The notes: generated by a model from the sequence alone, not told the origin. 64,000 bases of DNA from Heterobasidion occidentale (GCA_039111635.1 JBCAQO010000001.1:1426001-1490000), one strand, 5' to 3'; shown: positions 11,504-23,788, counted from the stretch's first letter. Made by a program: numbers and translations.

Positions 11504-12686
11504 GGCGGGGTGCGGGTGGGGTGGTGTCGCGAGCAAGACGGAAAAGGCAGACGGAGGATATGATGCGGGTGGGTGTCGGAGGAAAGAAGAAGGGAGCGCG
11601 CGTCCGCGCTGACGAGTGTCGTGCGGCGGGCGGAGGAGGGACTGGAGTTGAACGCTGAGAGTGTGATGGGGCAGAGAGAGAGAAAGAGAGCCGTCTGCTT
11701 GAGTCCCACCTCCGAACACCCGGGCCTCGGGCCTTTCTCCCCGGCCTACTCCTTCGGCCATCCCGACCATCACCCGACCCGTCCCTCCTCGTCCCCGCAC
11801 TCCTCCTCGTCCCTCCCTCGTCTACTCACCCCCGCGGGCTCATGCATGACGTCGCCGCCCCGTTCAGATGTTCTCCATTCGTCATGTAACTTAAACAAAC
11901 TTCCTCGTAGAATGCACATATATATCCTCTTGAAAAGCCCTACTTGCAAACAGACGTCCCGACTACGGCCGACGCTGGCCCTGCTGATCGTCGCTATGTC
12001 CCCGCGCAGCACAACGCCTGCATCACTTACACACCCAGCGCGATGTCCACTTGGTGCGATTCTCACAACCCGATCGCGGTACCGCATCCTACCGTGTGCG
12101 TCCGAGAAGCACCGTACCCTCAGACCTACTATAAGCCCCTCGCACGGTTCTTTCACGAGCGAGCCGCAGATACAGCGGACTCGAGAGTGCTTCCGGTGAT
12201 CTACCCTGCCCACCGCGAGCTCGTTTAGTCAGTCAGCGCTGCGGCTCGAGATCCGAGTCCCCACAGCAGCGACCAGACCGTGCGGGGCGCCAGGCACCAG
12301 AGCGCCACCGGGCAGCACCTTCCAAGATGCGGTCCGAGTTCGAAGGCGGTCGCGGCCGCGCAGACGCTTTGGGCCTGATGAGAACGATGTCTGCGAGCGT
12401 GCGTGCGTGTGTCCCGCGAGCCGAGGACGCGCAGGGCGCAGGAGAACGACTCACGCAGGGTGGGCGAGCGAGTCCGAGGCGGTGCAAGAGTCTGGACGCG
12501 GCTGACTGTACGGCGCCCGGCCGATGCCGCAAGCCTGACTGAGGTCCGCCCAGTGCCGCGTCCTGCTCACCTTCTTTCCCACTACGCCAACGTCGTCCTC
12601 CCCGCCCCTCCAGCCCCCCCCCCTCATCGTCCTCCGCCCCTCCTCGCCCCCCCTCCCTTTCCACAACACCCACTCCTCTCTTCCCC
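11504..12686. promoter_or_regulatory. long divergent promoter, Zn2Cys6 factor 1 / KH protein
   Basis: 1.18 kb of GC-rich DNA separates two divergent starts. It includes C/T-rich runs upstream of the KH gene (12600-12690). Several long open frames exist on both strands here but are explained by high GC content and lack any recognisable motif. Confidence 0.4.
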
Positions 12687-13842
12687 ATGCCTTCCGACTC
12701 CCCCGCACACCAAGTCGACTCGCGTACGTCCCTTCTTCTGCGCACTTCCCCGTCTGCTGACGCGCCTCGTTCCCGCTTTTCCCGCTTTTTTTGCAGCCTC
12801 CCCCCACCCCTCTCGCTCCCCCTCCCCCTCCGGCCATGACGTCCTCACCCTCCGCGCCCTCGTCAGCACCAAAGACGCCGGCGTCATCATCGGCAAGGCT
12901 GGCAAAAACGTCGCCGACCTCCGCGAGCAGACCGGCGTCAAGGCCGGCGTCAGCAAGGTCATCCCCGGCATACACGAGCGCGTCCTCACCGTCACCGGCT
13001 CCGTAGACAGCGTCGCAAAAGTGCGCACGCCGCGTTCTTTTTTTTTTTACCGCCTCGGCTTTTCACACGTTTTGATTTTCTTTTCATTTGATCTATTAGG
13101 CCTACGCACTCATCATCGCGCAGCTCGTCGAGGCCAACCCCTCGTCCCCCGTCGTCTCTTCCTCGTCCGCAGCGCATACATCCATCCGTCTCCTCATCTC
13201 CCACAACCTCATGGGAACCATCATCGGCCGCAGCGGTCTCAAAATAAAGGCCATCCAGGACGGCTCCGGCGCCCGCATGGTGGCTTCGAAAGACATGCTC
13301 CCCCAGTCCACCGAGCGCGTCGTCGACGTCCAAGGCGCCCCGAGGCGATTGGCCGCGCGATCGAGGAGATTGGCCGGTGTCTGCTCGAGGACTGGGAGCG
13401 CGGGCTCGGCACGGTCCTCTACCACCCCGGCGTCGGCGAAGACCGCTCGACCGGCCGCCGCTCGCACAACTACTCTGCGAGCTACTCGAGCCGCCGATCC
13501 AACGGCGACTCGAACGCGCGCGCGGCGAGCCCGCCCTCGCCGGGCTCGCCGTCCTCGCAGACCAACCTGCGCACGCAGAACATCTCGATCCCCTCGGACA
13601 TGGTCGGGTGCATCATCGGGCGCGGCGGGACCAAGATCACGGAGATCCGCCGCCTGTCCGGCTCCAAAATCTCCATCGCCAAGGCGCCGCACGACGACAC
13701 GGGCGAGCGGATGTTCACGATCGTGGGCACGCCCGAGGCGAACGAGAAGGCGCTCTTTTTGCTGTACAACCAGCTCGAGAGCGAGAAGGAGAGGCGGGTC
13801 GGCAAGGAGCAGCAGCACCAGGACGAAGAGATGCAAGACTGA
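12687..13842 (+). CDS. three-KH-domain RNA-binding protein (PCBP/HEK2/Rnc1 type)
   Basis: The first exon (MPSDSPAHQVDS) is followed by an intron to 12795. KH1 reads LRALVSTKDAGVIIGKAGKN, KH2 RLLISHNLMGTIIGRSGLKI and KH3 ISIPSDMVGCIIGRGGTKIT, each with the GxxG RNA-binding loop (GKAG, GRSG, GRGG). The second intron is at 13021-13100. The protein ends GKEQQHQDEEMQD. KH triplets of this type bind C/U-rich single-stranded RNA and act in mRNA localisation, stability and telomeric functions in yeast (Hek2/Pbp2). Inside KH2, after VVDVQGAP, the frame must shift by one base at the C-run 13338-13341 to continue EAIGRAIEEIGRCLLEDWER. Apart from this the protein looks intact. Confidence 0.88.
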
Positions 13843-14957
13843 GCGTCGCGCGGTGATCCCCGTTTTGACGCGCGCGCGCGCGCACGCGTGCGTGTTGCCG
13901 GGACGTGCACGCCTAGTAGGCTGGCTGGCTGGCGGGTGTCGAATGGACTTTTTTCTTCTCTTTTTATTGCCGGGTATAAAACCGTCCAGTGCCCGTCCGT
14001 TATACATATAGTGCTCATCTTGCCAGGTGGCCTGCGCAGCGTTTTATCTTCGTTTATGGCTGCTGGTCGGTGCCGGCTGGTCGAGGTGGTCTGTAAATGG
14101 ACATCGTTACGTACCACCTGTTCATACTGTTCCGCCCTTCCCCGTTCCCCCGTGTCCGCGTGTCCCGTTGGCTTCTTGTTCCCGCTCTTCCAAAACCCCA
14201 CAAAATCCGTTCCCCGTCTCTTCGCTTCCTCGTCTCTCTCGTTGCCTACTGCGTCGGCATCCTTCTTCTCTCTCTCTCTCTCCGTCTCCGTCCGTCCCCA
14301 TTCCCGCTCCGCGACCGCGACCGCGCCTCACGCCCTCTCGTTCGTCCCGCTCCCGTCCCCGCCTCGACCAGCCTCCCGACCGCACCAGCACGCCTACACC
14401 CCCCGTCCCCGTCCCTGTCGTCCACCCGTCCACCCCCCACTCTGCTTCTCCCCGGGCCTCCCTCGGTCTTTTCTTTCTTTTGCTCATCTACTGCCTCCCG
14501 GTTGCCCCCCCGTCGTGTCTTACCGTACCGCTTTCGTGCAATTTGTGCTACTGCAAAGTCTAACTCTATAAAAGTATGCGTATACTTCCTCCGCGCCGTG
14601 CGGGTGGTGACTGGGCGGGCGGGCAATGGGCACCGCGCAGGGCCAGTGCAGGGCCCAGGCAAGGGCTGACATGTGCGCTCTGATGCAAGGGTGAATCGCT
14701 GTGAATTGTACACGTACGAACGGGGACGTAGTAGCACTAGTTAGTGGCTTCGTATTGGCGTGACTCGTTTTTTTTGCTTCGAGGGCCTAGGCCTGGCCCA
14801 TTGAAAAGAACCCCTCGGGGAACGCGTGTCGTTCGCTGTCGTTCGAGGCCGTCGTAACCCGCTGCCCGTCACGAAGAAGTCACGGACGGAACAGGGTGCG
14901 CGTGCGCGTGATCGCCGTCGACTTGGACCGTGCGGCGTCCGCTTTGGGCGACGATGC
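13843..14957. other. intergenic, KH gene 3' side and NUFIP gene promoter
   Basis: About 1.1 kb. It contains an alternating purine/pyrimidine run (cgcgcgcgcgcacgcgtgcgtg, 13870-13890), a (TC)n run at 14268-14282 and strongly pyrimidine-rich DNA (14120-14520). No protein is recognisable in its open frames. Confidence 0.4.
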
Positions 14958-16680
14958 ATGATGCTCCCCCGACACGACCACCACGGCCTGCCTGCGCGCC
15001 CTGACTTTGCGCAAAATGCACCATCTCTCCCTCCTCCTCCTCAACAACAGCAACAGCAGCAGCAGCAGCAGATTCGGAACAACCCCGCCGCACTCGCGCA
15101 GGCGCTGACCAGCGCGCTCGCGAACCCCTACGGCGTAGCGCAGTACCAGGCGCAATTCCAGCACCAGGCGCCGCATTATGCGCAGGCGTACGCGCAGTAC
15201 TACGCAGCGGGCAACGCGGGCGCGGGCGCAGGTACGTACGGGCAGGGGTACGCTCAGCAGGGCTCGTCGGCGTCGTTCGGCGCGCTAGGGCCGTCGACTG
15301 CGACTCCGAGCGCGGGCGCGGGCGGCGCGAGAGGCCGCGGGCGCGGAGGGGGCGCGAGTCGGGGGCGCGATCAGCAGCATCAGCATCATCAACAGCACCA
15401 ACAGCAGCAGCAGGCGCACTGGTACGCGCCGGGGAGCAGCCGCTGTGCGCACTCGGGGTGCGGGTTCGCGGGCGCGGCGAAGGCGGTGGAGGTGCACATG
15501 ATGGACCGGCACCTCGTGTACCCCGCGTGGTGGGACCGGCGCAAGCGCGCGGGCGAGTGGGACGCGGATCCCAGCCTCAAGGGGTGCGTGTGTGCGCGCG
15601 CACGCCAGCATGTCCTTCGACGTCCCTGACCCGCCCCTAATTGCATCCCCCCCCCGCCGCAGGAAGACAATCGTGATCCAGGGCACGAACGTCGCGCTCG
15701 ACACGCCCGAGGAGATCGCGCGCTGGCTCGCGGAGCGCAGGCGCCGCTGGCCGACGGACGCGCGCGTCGCGGAGAAGAAGCAAAAGCTCGACGACGCGAT
15801 CGCGCGCGGGCAGATGCACCCGGACGACCCCGCCCTGCGCGCACACAAGCGCCGCAGGCTCGACGGCGGGCCCGACCGGCAACACCCACACCAGCAATAT
15901 CAACAGCAACAGCAGCAGCAGCAGCAGCCGGACGCGGGCTGGGGAGAGCAGCGGGGCCGGGGGCGCGGGCGTGGCAGGGGACGCGGCGAGCCGAGGGCGC
16001 GCGGGCGGGCAAGAGGCGGGCGTGGGGGTGCGCCGATGGAGAGCACACGACGCCCACCGCTAGACCCGCCCGCCGCTGCCGAGGCGCGCCCCGGCTCTTC
16101 CTCGTCGTCGGGCTCGGACTCGGACTCGGGCGACGACGGCGCGCCAGAGGCCGTCTCCTCCAAGGCGCCGCCTGGTCTGGTCGACCATGCCCCGCCGTCT
16201 GCGTCGTCCCCTGCCTCCGAGGACGCGGGCGACGCCGTCGCAGCCGTCCTTGTCCTCGCTCCGACGACCCGTCGCCTGCCGAGTCGGCCCCCGACGCGCC
16301 CGCGTCCGCTCCGACCGCCCGCCCGCCCGTCAAACCCGTCCGCAAACCCCTACCTCCACAGCCCAAGCGGCATCCCCGCAACCCCTTCGAGGCCCGCCCC
16401 TCGCTCCTGCGAAACGTACGTGCATTTCAAACCCCCTCCCGCTAACAAAAAACCTATCACTCACGCCGCCGTCCCGCAGCTCCTCCTCCCCGAGATCCGC
16501 ATGACGGTGTCCAACCTCTCGCAGGCCATCCACTTCCTCGTCAGCAACGACTTTCTCGAGAACGTGGAGACGCGCCCGGGCGAGGCGGACGAAAAGATGA
16601 TCGAGGTCATCGGCGAGAAGCCCGCGGCGGAGGACGGTGCTCCTTCACCACAGACGCCCCCCATCCCGTCTCTCGAGTAG
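14958..16680 (+). CDS. NUFIP1-domain protein (box C/D snoRNP assembly, Rsa1-like)
   Basis: The start at 14958 begins MMLPRHDHHGLPARPDFAQ. It is followed by a poly-Gln tract, an Ala/Tyr/Gln-rich region and an RGRGRGGGASRGRD-type RGG segment. A C2H2-like finger (C-x4-C, GCGFAG, HMMDRH) comes next, and after an intron at about 15581-15660 the NUFIP1 motif LDTPEEIARWLAERRRRWPT with KxKLDDA downstream. NUFIP1/Rsa1 bridges Snu13/15.5K and R2TP during box C/D snoRNP and U4 assembly. The C-terminal exon contains LLLPEIRMTVSNLSQAIHFL. Between about 16150 and 16260 the reading frame must change to reach RKPLPPQPKRHPRNPFEARP. A 46-50 nt intron starting at GTCTGC near 16196 would do this, or it could be an indel. 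Confidence 0.78.
15042..15070 (+). repeat. poly-Gln CAA/CAG tract
   Basis: CAACAACAGCAACAG-type repeat coding for about ten consecutive Gln in the NUFIP1-like protein. Further Gln/His tracts occur at 15372-15415 and 15892-15930. Confidence 0.85.
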
Positions 16681-16776
16681 ACACCGTTATCGTATATACG
16701 GTGTCGACCTCCTGGCGTACAAAAATTATGATAGAGCAAGATAATAGATACTGTTACTGTTATGCTACAATGCGTC

Positions 16777-19700
16777 TCACGCCTCCTCGCTCGAACCGCT
16801 GCTGCTCCCCTCCTCGTCGCTCTCCTCCTCGTCCGACTCAAACTCCCCTTCTCGCCCCACGTCGACCGTCCGCATCTCGACCTCGTACCCGATGGCCGTC
16901 AGGCCCTGCGTGATCTCCTCCGTCTTGCCGGGCGCCGTGACCGACACGACGACGGACGTCGCGGGGTCGAACACGGGCAGGATGTACTTGCGCAGCGCGT
17001 ACAGCACGTCCTCCTTGGTCACGAGCTCGAACTTCTTCAGCAGGTCGATGTTGTAGTACTGCGGCACCCCGCGCAGCGCCTGGTTTGTGAACGAGCTGTT
17101 CGCCTGTGAGGGGGAACGGAGGCGAAACGATCAGGCATAATGTATATCAACGCGTGCGAGAGGCTGGCTTACCGCGCGTCCTGGCGTAGATACGCCCTTG
17201 CTCACGCCGTACACAATGCTGCTCTTGGCCGCGTCCAATACTGTTTGGTCCAGCTCTACCTGCAGACAAAGGGTTCAACCAAGAACCTTCTTTCGAGCTG
17301 GCGGATGTTAGACTTACTGAGCCATCGACCAAACCCCGAACGACAGCCGCGCCCTCCTCATACCCCTTGATGCTGTTCGAGGTCTGCAAGATCTCAGGAA
17401 TAAGCTTCAAGCTCGGCATCCCTCTTCCGAAACACGTACCCGGTAGAGCGAAAAGCTGATCGTCCCCACCTCGGTGTCGGCGCCGAGGTACGCACCATAC
17501 GCCAGCCCAGATCCCCGGATAGCCCGCTGCGTACAATCCGGCGTCAGTTCACGAGCATCGAAAACGCGAGTGAACTCGCTTACCCAGAGATAGCTCTCGG
17601 TAGCGTTGAGCAGCTCCATCGTAATCCTGTATGCTGGGTAATCGGGATGGGCGAAGCCCTGGATGCCCTTTGCGATGTGCGCCGAGAACGTGCTCTCGAT
17701 GGTCGACAGCTCGACGATGATGGCCTGTATGCGCGTGCATGCAGACAGCTCAGCACCAGGAAAAGGGTGATGGATCGCCAAATCGCATCACGCACCTTCT
17801 TCGTCGGATTCCTACCGATCTCGCTGAGATTTTCAGAGGCCATCGGAACGGGCGCCAGTTGCGACACCTGTCCATACACGAGCTTGTCAGTGAGCCGATA
17901 AAACCCACGCAATCGAGAGGGAACGCACGGGAAGAACGTCCGCAAAGTACTTGGCCCACGGTGCTCTTGGGTTGGGAATGTCCTTGACATTACCGGCCAC
18001 GGACATGCGAATGCCCGTCGGATCCGTCACTGATAGAAACTTGAGTCCCAAAAAAAACAGCACATCGACAGCGGAGAGCACGCACAGTATTTTCTGATCT
18101 CCTCAAACGCTTGGATGGCCTCCTCCGGCGCGTCAATCAGCTGCTTCGCGAGGATGGGGAGGAAGTGCCCCTGCTGGAGCGCCCCGCCCGCCCTGTTCGA
18201 CGAAGACTCGGTCATGAGCACTTCCATGGTCATCGCGGAGAGCACGGTGCTGCCGCTCCGCTTCATCGCGGGGAGTGACTGCTGGATCTGTGCGACGTTG
18301 ATCTGCAGCCTGGAAGGAAGAGATTCGTGAGAGGCACGCGGCGCCAAGACAAAAGGACGCTTGCCTGTCCCGAGCGAATACGCTCCCATAGACGAGGTCT
18401 TTCACCCACGCGATCGCCTCCTCGTACTTCGTCACCTCCACCTGGAGGCTCACGCGGATCAGCTCGGGGAACAGGCCTGATGTGCCCAGCCCGATTTCGT
18501 GAGAGACCGTCTCGTCCTCGAGCTTGTCCACGACCTCCTCGTGCGTGAGGTATTCGCCGTTGTGGCGGGAGACGGGCAGCGAGAAGAACGACTGGATGTA
18601 CGTCGACAGGTACCTGGAAACGTGCACCACGGTATTAGTGATCTGTGATGAACTGATAGCCGAGCGCTCACGGTCTGAGATGATTGGGGAGCTTGGCGAG
18701 AGAGAAGTGTGCGTTGATGCTGATGAAATCAGACTGAGAGATGCGATCAATGTATGCGCGCTGTGTAAGGATAAAAACATACCTTGACGTGATCGTACTG
18801 GACGAAAAACGGAAGCTCCTCCCCGTCCCTCGCAATATGCCGCGCGAGGTCTGTCTCAGGCAAAGGTACCCTAGCGGTCCGTCCGATGCCTGGCTCTGAG
18901 CGCTCTCGACCGGGATCCACGCGATGCTCTTCACGTCGGGCACAGGGAACGCGGTGATGATTTCCTTCGGGATAGGCTTCTCATGTTCAGCCAACGCTTC
19001 CTGCAGCTCCTGCGCAGCCTTGGCGAGGCCGTCGGGCCCAAGGCGCGCCTTGCGCTTCTCCAAGCGTGCTTTCTCCTTCTCCGCCAGCTTCTCAGACAAC
19101 TTGGCGGACGGCTTTCCTCGGACGACGACAGAGTGCCCATCGATATAATACCTGGACGCCATGTGAGTCAGCACGACTTAATGACTGATCGTTCGAGGAC
19201 ATGAACGCACTTTTTCAGAAGGGCTGTCCATTGCTCGTTCGTCCACGTGCGCAGCTTGGCAAGGTGCTTGAGCTCGTCGAGCGCCTCCTCGATCTGCGAT
19301 CCGTCGCGTCTGCCGTAGAGTGCCTCGGAAATCAAGGCCCCCGAGAAGGCGTCGCCGCCATCGGCCTCCAGTTTGTTGAGAAGCTGCGAAACCGAATATT
19401 TAGCAAAGACGAGGGCAATGTGACGCGATAAGCCCAAACCTGGCGCTGCTCTCTGCTGAGGACCCGGGACATACGGTCCATCTCGATACCTTCGCTAGCG
19501 ATGCGTTTGAAGCTGTCCATGATTCTCTGGTCGAACGTGTCCAGGTTCGCGGTGGCGACGTCTCCGATGTAGATGGTGAGATCGGAGAACGTCGCCCTCG
19601 TATCTTCCCAAGTAGATATAGGAGCTATAAAAGATCAATGACGGGACGTCGAACACAAGGCCCGTGAAGCATACCAGAGCGGGGGATCGATCTCGATGAA

Positions 19701-21313
19701 TTCTTTGGTCAACGGCGCAGTCGTTGACCCGGACAAGTAGGAACCCATGACATCAAGAGCCTAGCGCGCACAGAAAATCCATAAGCAGCGCGTCAATCGT
19801 ATGGTGCAGATCCTGGGATTTACCTGCGAGTCCAGAAAGTCGTCCATGTGAGGGCCGAGGAAACCGATCATAAGTTCACCGTTGGACTCATCGCTCGAGG
19901 GAAACTCGATCGTCTTCTTGATCGTCTCCTTGAGCGGGGAGCGACGGACTGAAGGAGTCTCCAAGAACGGTCGCTTCCATCCCTCGGGGAAAGGTCCCTT
20001 GGCTTGTCCGTGAGCGACGATGGAAGGCTCGACCTGCTTGTCGATGACGGAGAGAAGGGTCTCCGTGCCACTGGGGAGTCTGCCGGCGACGATCAGAGTG
20101 AGGTTGTGTGGGACGTAGTATTTCGCGTGATACGCCCTGACTGATGAACGCCGTGAGCACGGTAGAGAACAGTACAATGAACGGGATGTATACTTTGCTC
20201 GACGGTCAGTTTTCGAAGGGCTGACTTGAGACCACCCGTTTCGCTTCGGTACGCGCTGTCTGGAGGATTGAGCAGACGTTGTAGCCTATGCATAAAAGTG
20301 GCATAAATTCATTGCAACGATCAAGAAAGACGGTAAGTACGCACTCCAAAGCCATGATGTCACCAGCACTGCTCTCGCGGCCTTGCATTTCGCTGTAGAC
20401 GACGCCAGCGTCCTCGCCATCCTCATTGATATGGTGCACCTGTCCAGCAGAAGGAAAATGATGAGAAGAGTTGGGTAATCGCGAGACGATGACTTGCGCA
20501 CCTCTGTGACAAATCCGGCCTTTGTGATCGTGGGGTAGAGGACATGGTCGAAATAGATGGGCAGTATCTGTAGGAAGCCGGTTTCGCCGGCAGTGGAGAC
20601 GGTGTAGGCTGTGTGATCGGTATCTGTCCAGGCGTTCGTTCCGCTTGAGAAGCCGCGGTTCGCAAAGTGGTCGATGATGCCCTTGTACGGGTACTTCTCG
20701 GATCCCATGAATACGAGACTGGTTGTATGCGCTCAGACATGACAGCATCAAAAATATATGGAGGGGATGACGTACTGTTCTAGGGTATGCGGGCATCCGG
20801 TATCATCGAATACTTGGAAGAAGAAGTGTCAGGACGTGAGCCGAATATACTGAGAGGATGAAACGGACGTACTCTCGGTGGCGACAGCAAGATAGCCGTT
20901 TACAATGGGAGCTTTGACGGCGTGTCAGCTATGAACGTCCATGCACGGAGTATATGCGGCATATGGGGCTCACCGTCGTAGCCTATATGCACGACACTGA
21001 GACCAGTGACTCTGCTCCGCCATTTGGTGATGATGGTGTCCGTGAAGTCTAGCTTGACGCGTCTGACGAGATCAAAATTTCCGTAGGATTCAGGCGAACT
21101 GGGGAGAGAAGCGGTTGATTCGAGGGAGGGGGTCATTGCGGGGTGTGTGGCGAGGGCTCGGATCGATGAATGTACAGAGAAGAAGCGGGGTAGAGGGCGT
21201 GTGGCGCGGGGAAGGAAAGGAAGGCTAGCGAGAGAGGCCGAAAGGACCGTAGGCCGAAAGAGGAGGGGAGGTGTCCACAGTGTCGCCAGAATGTCGAGAG
21301 GCTGTTCATCCAC
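16777..21313 (-). CDS. M16-family metalloprotease (SDD3/YOL098C-like, M16C)
   Basis: A large multi-exon gene of about 1,050-1,100 residues. The inverted zinc site H-x-x-E-H reads CPHTLEHLVFMGSEKYPYKG, with the second His codon split by the intron whose donor is at 20775. The exons continue NRGFSSGTNAWTDTDHTAYT, FLQILPIYFDHVLYPTITKA and YHAKYYVPHNLTLIVAG, and later GAYLGADTEVGTISFSLYR. The C-terminus is acidic (ESDEEESDEEGSSSGSSEEA). This is the pitrilysin-like architecture of two duplicated halves that form a closed peptide-digesting chamber. Two starts are possible: 21136 (MTPSLESTASLP) or 21313. The longer one adds a segment rich in Arg/Ser/Ala without acidic residues (PFLPRATRPLPRFFSVHSSI) that resembles a mitochondrial presequence. 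Confidence 0.87.
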
Positions 21314-21578
21314 GTTCTCGAGTCGGGCTGTCGATGGTCGACGGACGAGAGCGCGTCTACTTTCAAAATACCCATCGGCTGACTCAGTCCTCGATCTAAT
21401 CTAATCGCACTCGCTTCCGTCGAGTCAATCGTCCTTTTCCCTGCCTGCACCCTCCTGCGCCAACACACCTGGCATCCCTCCAAGCCCTTGTCTGCCGGCG
21501 CGCATCAGCCACGCGCTCCTCGGCGCTTCTTCGCAGACCGCTATCCCACAGACACCGCCCGTCTTCGAACCTCGCACA
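21137..21578. promoter_or_regulatory. divergent promoter, M16 protease / NGL nuclease
   Basis: This region overlaps the possible N-terminal extension of the M16 protease up to 21313. The remaining 265 bp are the only candidate promoter for both genes. No specific site is assigned. Confidence 0.35.
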
Positions 21579-23329
21579 ATGCCGTCACAGGGCTTCCAGC
21601 TGACCCCCGAACAGATCGCCAGGCGCGAGGCGCGCAAGCGGAAACGAGACGACGCGCACGCCAGCGGCGCGAGCACGCCCCACGCCCTCCCCGAGGACGA
21701 CGAGAGAGCACGCATCGTCCCCGGCCGTGGCTCACCGTGCGCGAGGCGCAGGCGGGCGCCGAGCGGCTCAAGGTCATGACCTGGAATGTTCGTACATAGT
21801 CCCGCGCGCTGCCGTGGACGTCTCACGACCCGCGTCCGTTCTTAGCTTTTGGCCCAGTGCCTCGTCCGTGAGTCGCGTCCCATCCCGCGCATGTCTGAGC
21901 CCATCGAACGACCGTCATCACCGTCAAGGGCGTGAACTCTTCCCCGTGAGCGACTGTCTGAAAGGCGCCCAGCGCGAACACATGATCTACAGAGAGATCC
22001 TCTCCCCCAATGCCGACATCCTCTGTCTTCAGGTCAGTCGCGTCTTCCCGCCTTCGGCTTCCAAAACCACATACACGATATCAGGAAGTGGACCGCCTCG
22101 AGAAGCTCCTGCCAATCGTAGAATCAGGCGGCTACGAGCACGTCTACGCCGCAGGCCCCAGGAAGAAACACGGCTCCCTCATCGCCTACCGCAGAGGTGT
22201 CTTCACCAAAATCAAAACTCACGTCCTGCACTTCGATACTGCGCAAGTGCGCGACAAGTCTGGCGGGGACGCTGACCGTGTTATACAGGACTCAGTCACG
22301 TCACAAAGAACGTCGCCAACATCGTGGCCCTCAGAGAGAGGGCACGGAAAACAACGGCGTGATTGTGGCCACGACGCACCTGTTCTGGCATCCATCGTGC
22401 GTACATCTGGAGCGCATCGACGCGCCCTGCAGCTCACAGCCCACTACAGATACTCATACGAACGTGCTAGGTAACTCACGCCCTCTCTTCGCTCTCCGGT
22501 AGCCTCAACCCTCCTCCAGACAAGCAGGCATTCTTCTACGTGAAGTCACCAAGTTCCGCGACGCCAACGACTGCGCCAACTGGCCGTGCATCCTCGCGGG
22601 CGGTACGCGCCCCCCCTCCATCTCCTCGTGACCCCTCACCCGCACGACAGACTTCAACTTCTCCCCGACCGACCCAGGCTACTCCCTCCTCGTCGGCGCG
22701 CCCCTCCTCCCCGCCCAACACGACCTCCTCTCCCAATCCCGCGTCGTCCACCTCTCCGTCGACCCCTCTGTCGCCCCCAGCGCCCGCAATCCGCCGCCGC
22801 CGACGACGACGAAGAGGGCGGCGCGGACCCCGACCGCGTCATCAAGAACGCGCGCCCCGCACGCCCCTCAGACGGCCTGCTCACCGCCGCCGAGCTCACC
22901 GCGCTCTTCGCGACGCCCGCGCGCCCGCGCAGCGCGTACGACGCCGGGCAGCGATCGCTCGCCCACAGCGCCGAGCCGTCCATCGCGCGCTGCGGCGACC
23001 GCCTCGCGCTCCCGCCCGCCCGCCTCGGCGCATACGAGCCAGAATGGACGAGCTACACGCACTACTGGAAAACGGTGCTAGGTGCGCGCCCGTTCCGCCC
23101 GCGCGCGGTCCCACGCCCCAAATCCGCTCCTGACCACGAGACCGCGTCTTGAATCGCTGTTACAGACTACATCTTTGTCATCGACCCGCCCGACCGAGTC
23201 TCCTCCGTCGTGGGCCTCCTGAAGCCGCACCAGACGTCGGACCTCGACCCCGGCATCCCCAGGAAGGGCATCTCGGGGAGCGACCACGTCTCCCTCGCCG
23301 CCGAGCTGCAGTGGCAGAACGCGCCGTAG
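21579..23329 (+). CDS. Endonuclease/exonuclease/phosphatase family protein (Ngl2/Angel/CCR4-like), frame-broken
   Basis: The start is MPSQGFQLTPEQIARREARK. The conserved core follows: LKVMTWN-LLAQCL (intron inside), REILSPNADILCLQ-EVDRLE with the catalytic Glu, VIVATTHLFWHP, LAGDFNFSPTDPGYSLL (catalytic Asp/Asn) and, at the end, GSDHVSLAAELQW, which carries the catalytic Asp-His pair. This is the exonuclease III-like fold of Ngl/Ccr4 RNA nucleases (rRNA 3' processing or deadenylation). The conserved segments lie in different frames. Loss of one AG at 21702-21708, loss of one AG at 22333-22340 and gain of one C at 22774-22778 restore them. A further shift is needed near 22280. All catalytic motifs survive, which argues for sequence error over old decay. 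Confidence 0.75.
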
Positions 23330-23788
23330 CGTAGCAGCACGAAGTACCTACCGACGCGCTGATCCCACGGGCACTTCTCTCGACCCCGCCGATCCTACGG
23401 GATCGCCTCGCTCGAGCAAAGAATAGAATCCACCGTGGCATGTCATGGTGTGCGGTATATTTGTAAGGGTTCGTCGTCGTCTAAGGTACGCAAGATTATT
23501 AAAGATGGGTGAGGCCGTTATGTGATGATCGATGAAGTCGAGAGAGAGAAAAAAAAAAGGTCAAAGAAGACGATGAAAAAGGAGAGTGATTGCGTGGGTG
23601 AGAAAAACCGTGATACCGAAATGTGAGATCATGATGTCGAGGAATAGCGATGTTTTTGAACAAGCGAATGCCAGCGAACTAAAAATGTGTACGAAGGGGG
23701 TAACGTCCGTTGCAGCTGTCCAACAGGAGTCCGCGAGAACCGCCCACCCACTTACCAAGTCTAAGGATGTTCCACCGTCCGCGCCCGC
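23330..23788. other. intergenic between convergent genes
   Basis: 3' flanks of the NGL-like gene and the RhoGEF gene. A purine-rich stretch (gagagagaaaaaaaaaagg, 23540-23558) is the only notable feature. Confidence 0.4.

Noticed and set aside
11573..12199. Plus-strand open frame of 208 codons upstream of the KH gene
   Set aside because: No motif, low-complexity Ser/Pro/Thr reading and no plausible splice structure. It fits promoter DNA of high GC content.
13102..14007. Minus-strand open frame of 301 codons opposite the KH gene
   Set aside because: It is antisense to well-conserved KH domains. It is Arg/Ala/Val-rich, as expected from GC-rich shadow frames.
14027..14669. Overlapping plus-strand frames rich in Pro, Arg and Ser
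   Set aside because: The DNA is a long pyrimidine tract, so all three frames stay open. Nothing protein-like is seen.
15389..16381. Minus-strand open frame of 330 codons opposite the NUFIP1-like gene
   Set aside because: It is antisense to a recognised domain and composed mainly of Arg/Ala/Gly/Ser from GC-rich codons.
22654..22983. Minus-strand open frames opposite the nuclease gene
   Set aside because: They are shadows of the catalytic-domain coding strand; the plus strand carries the conserved motifs.
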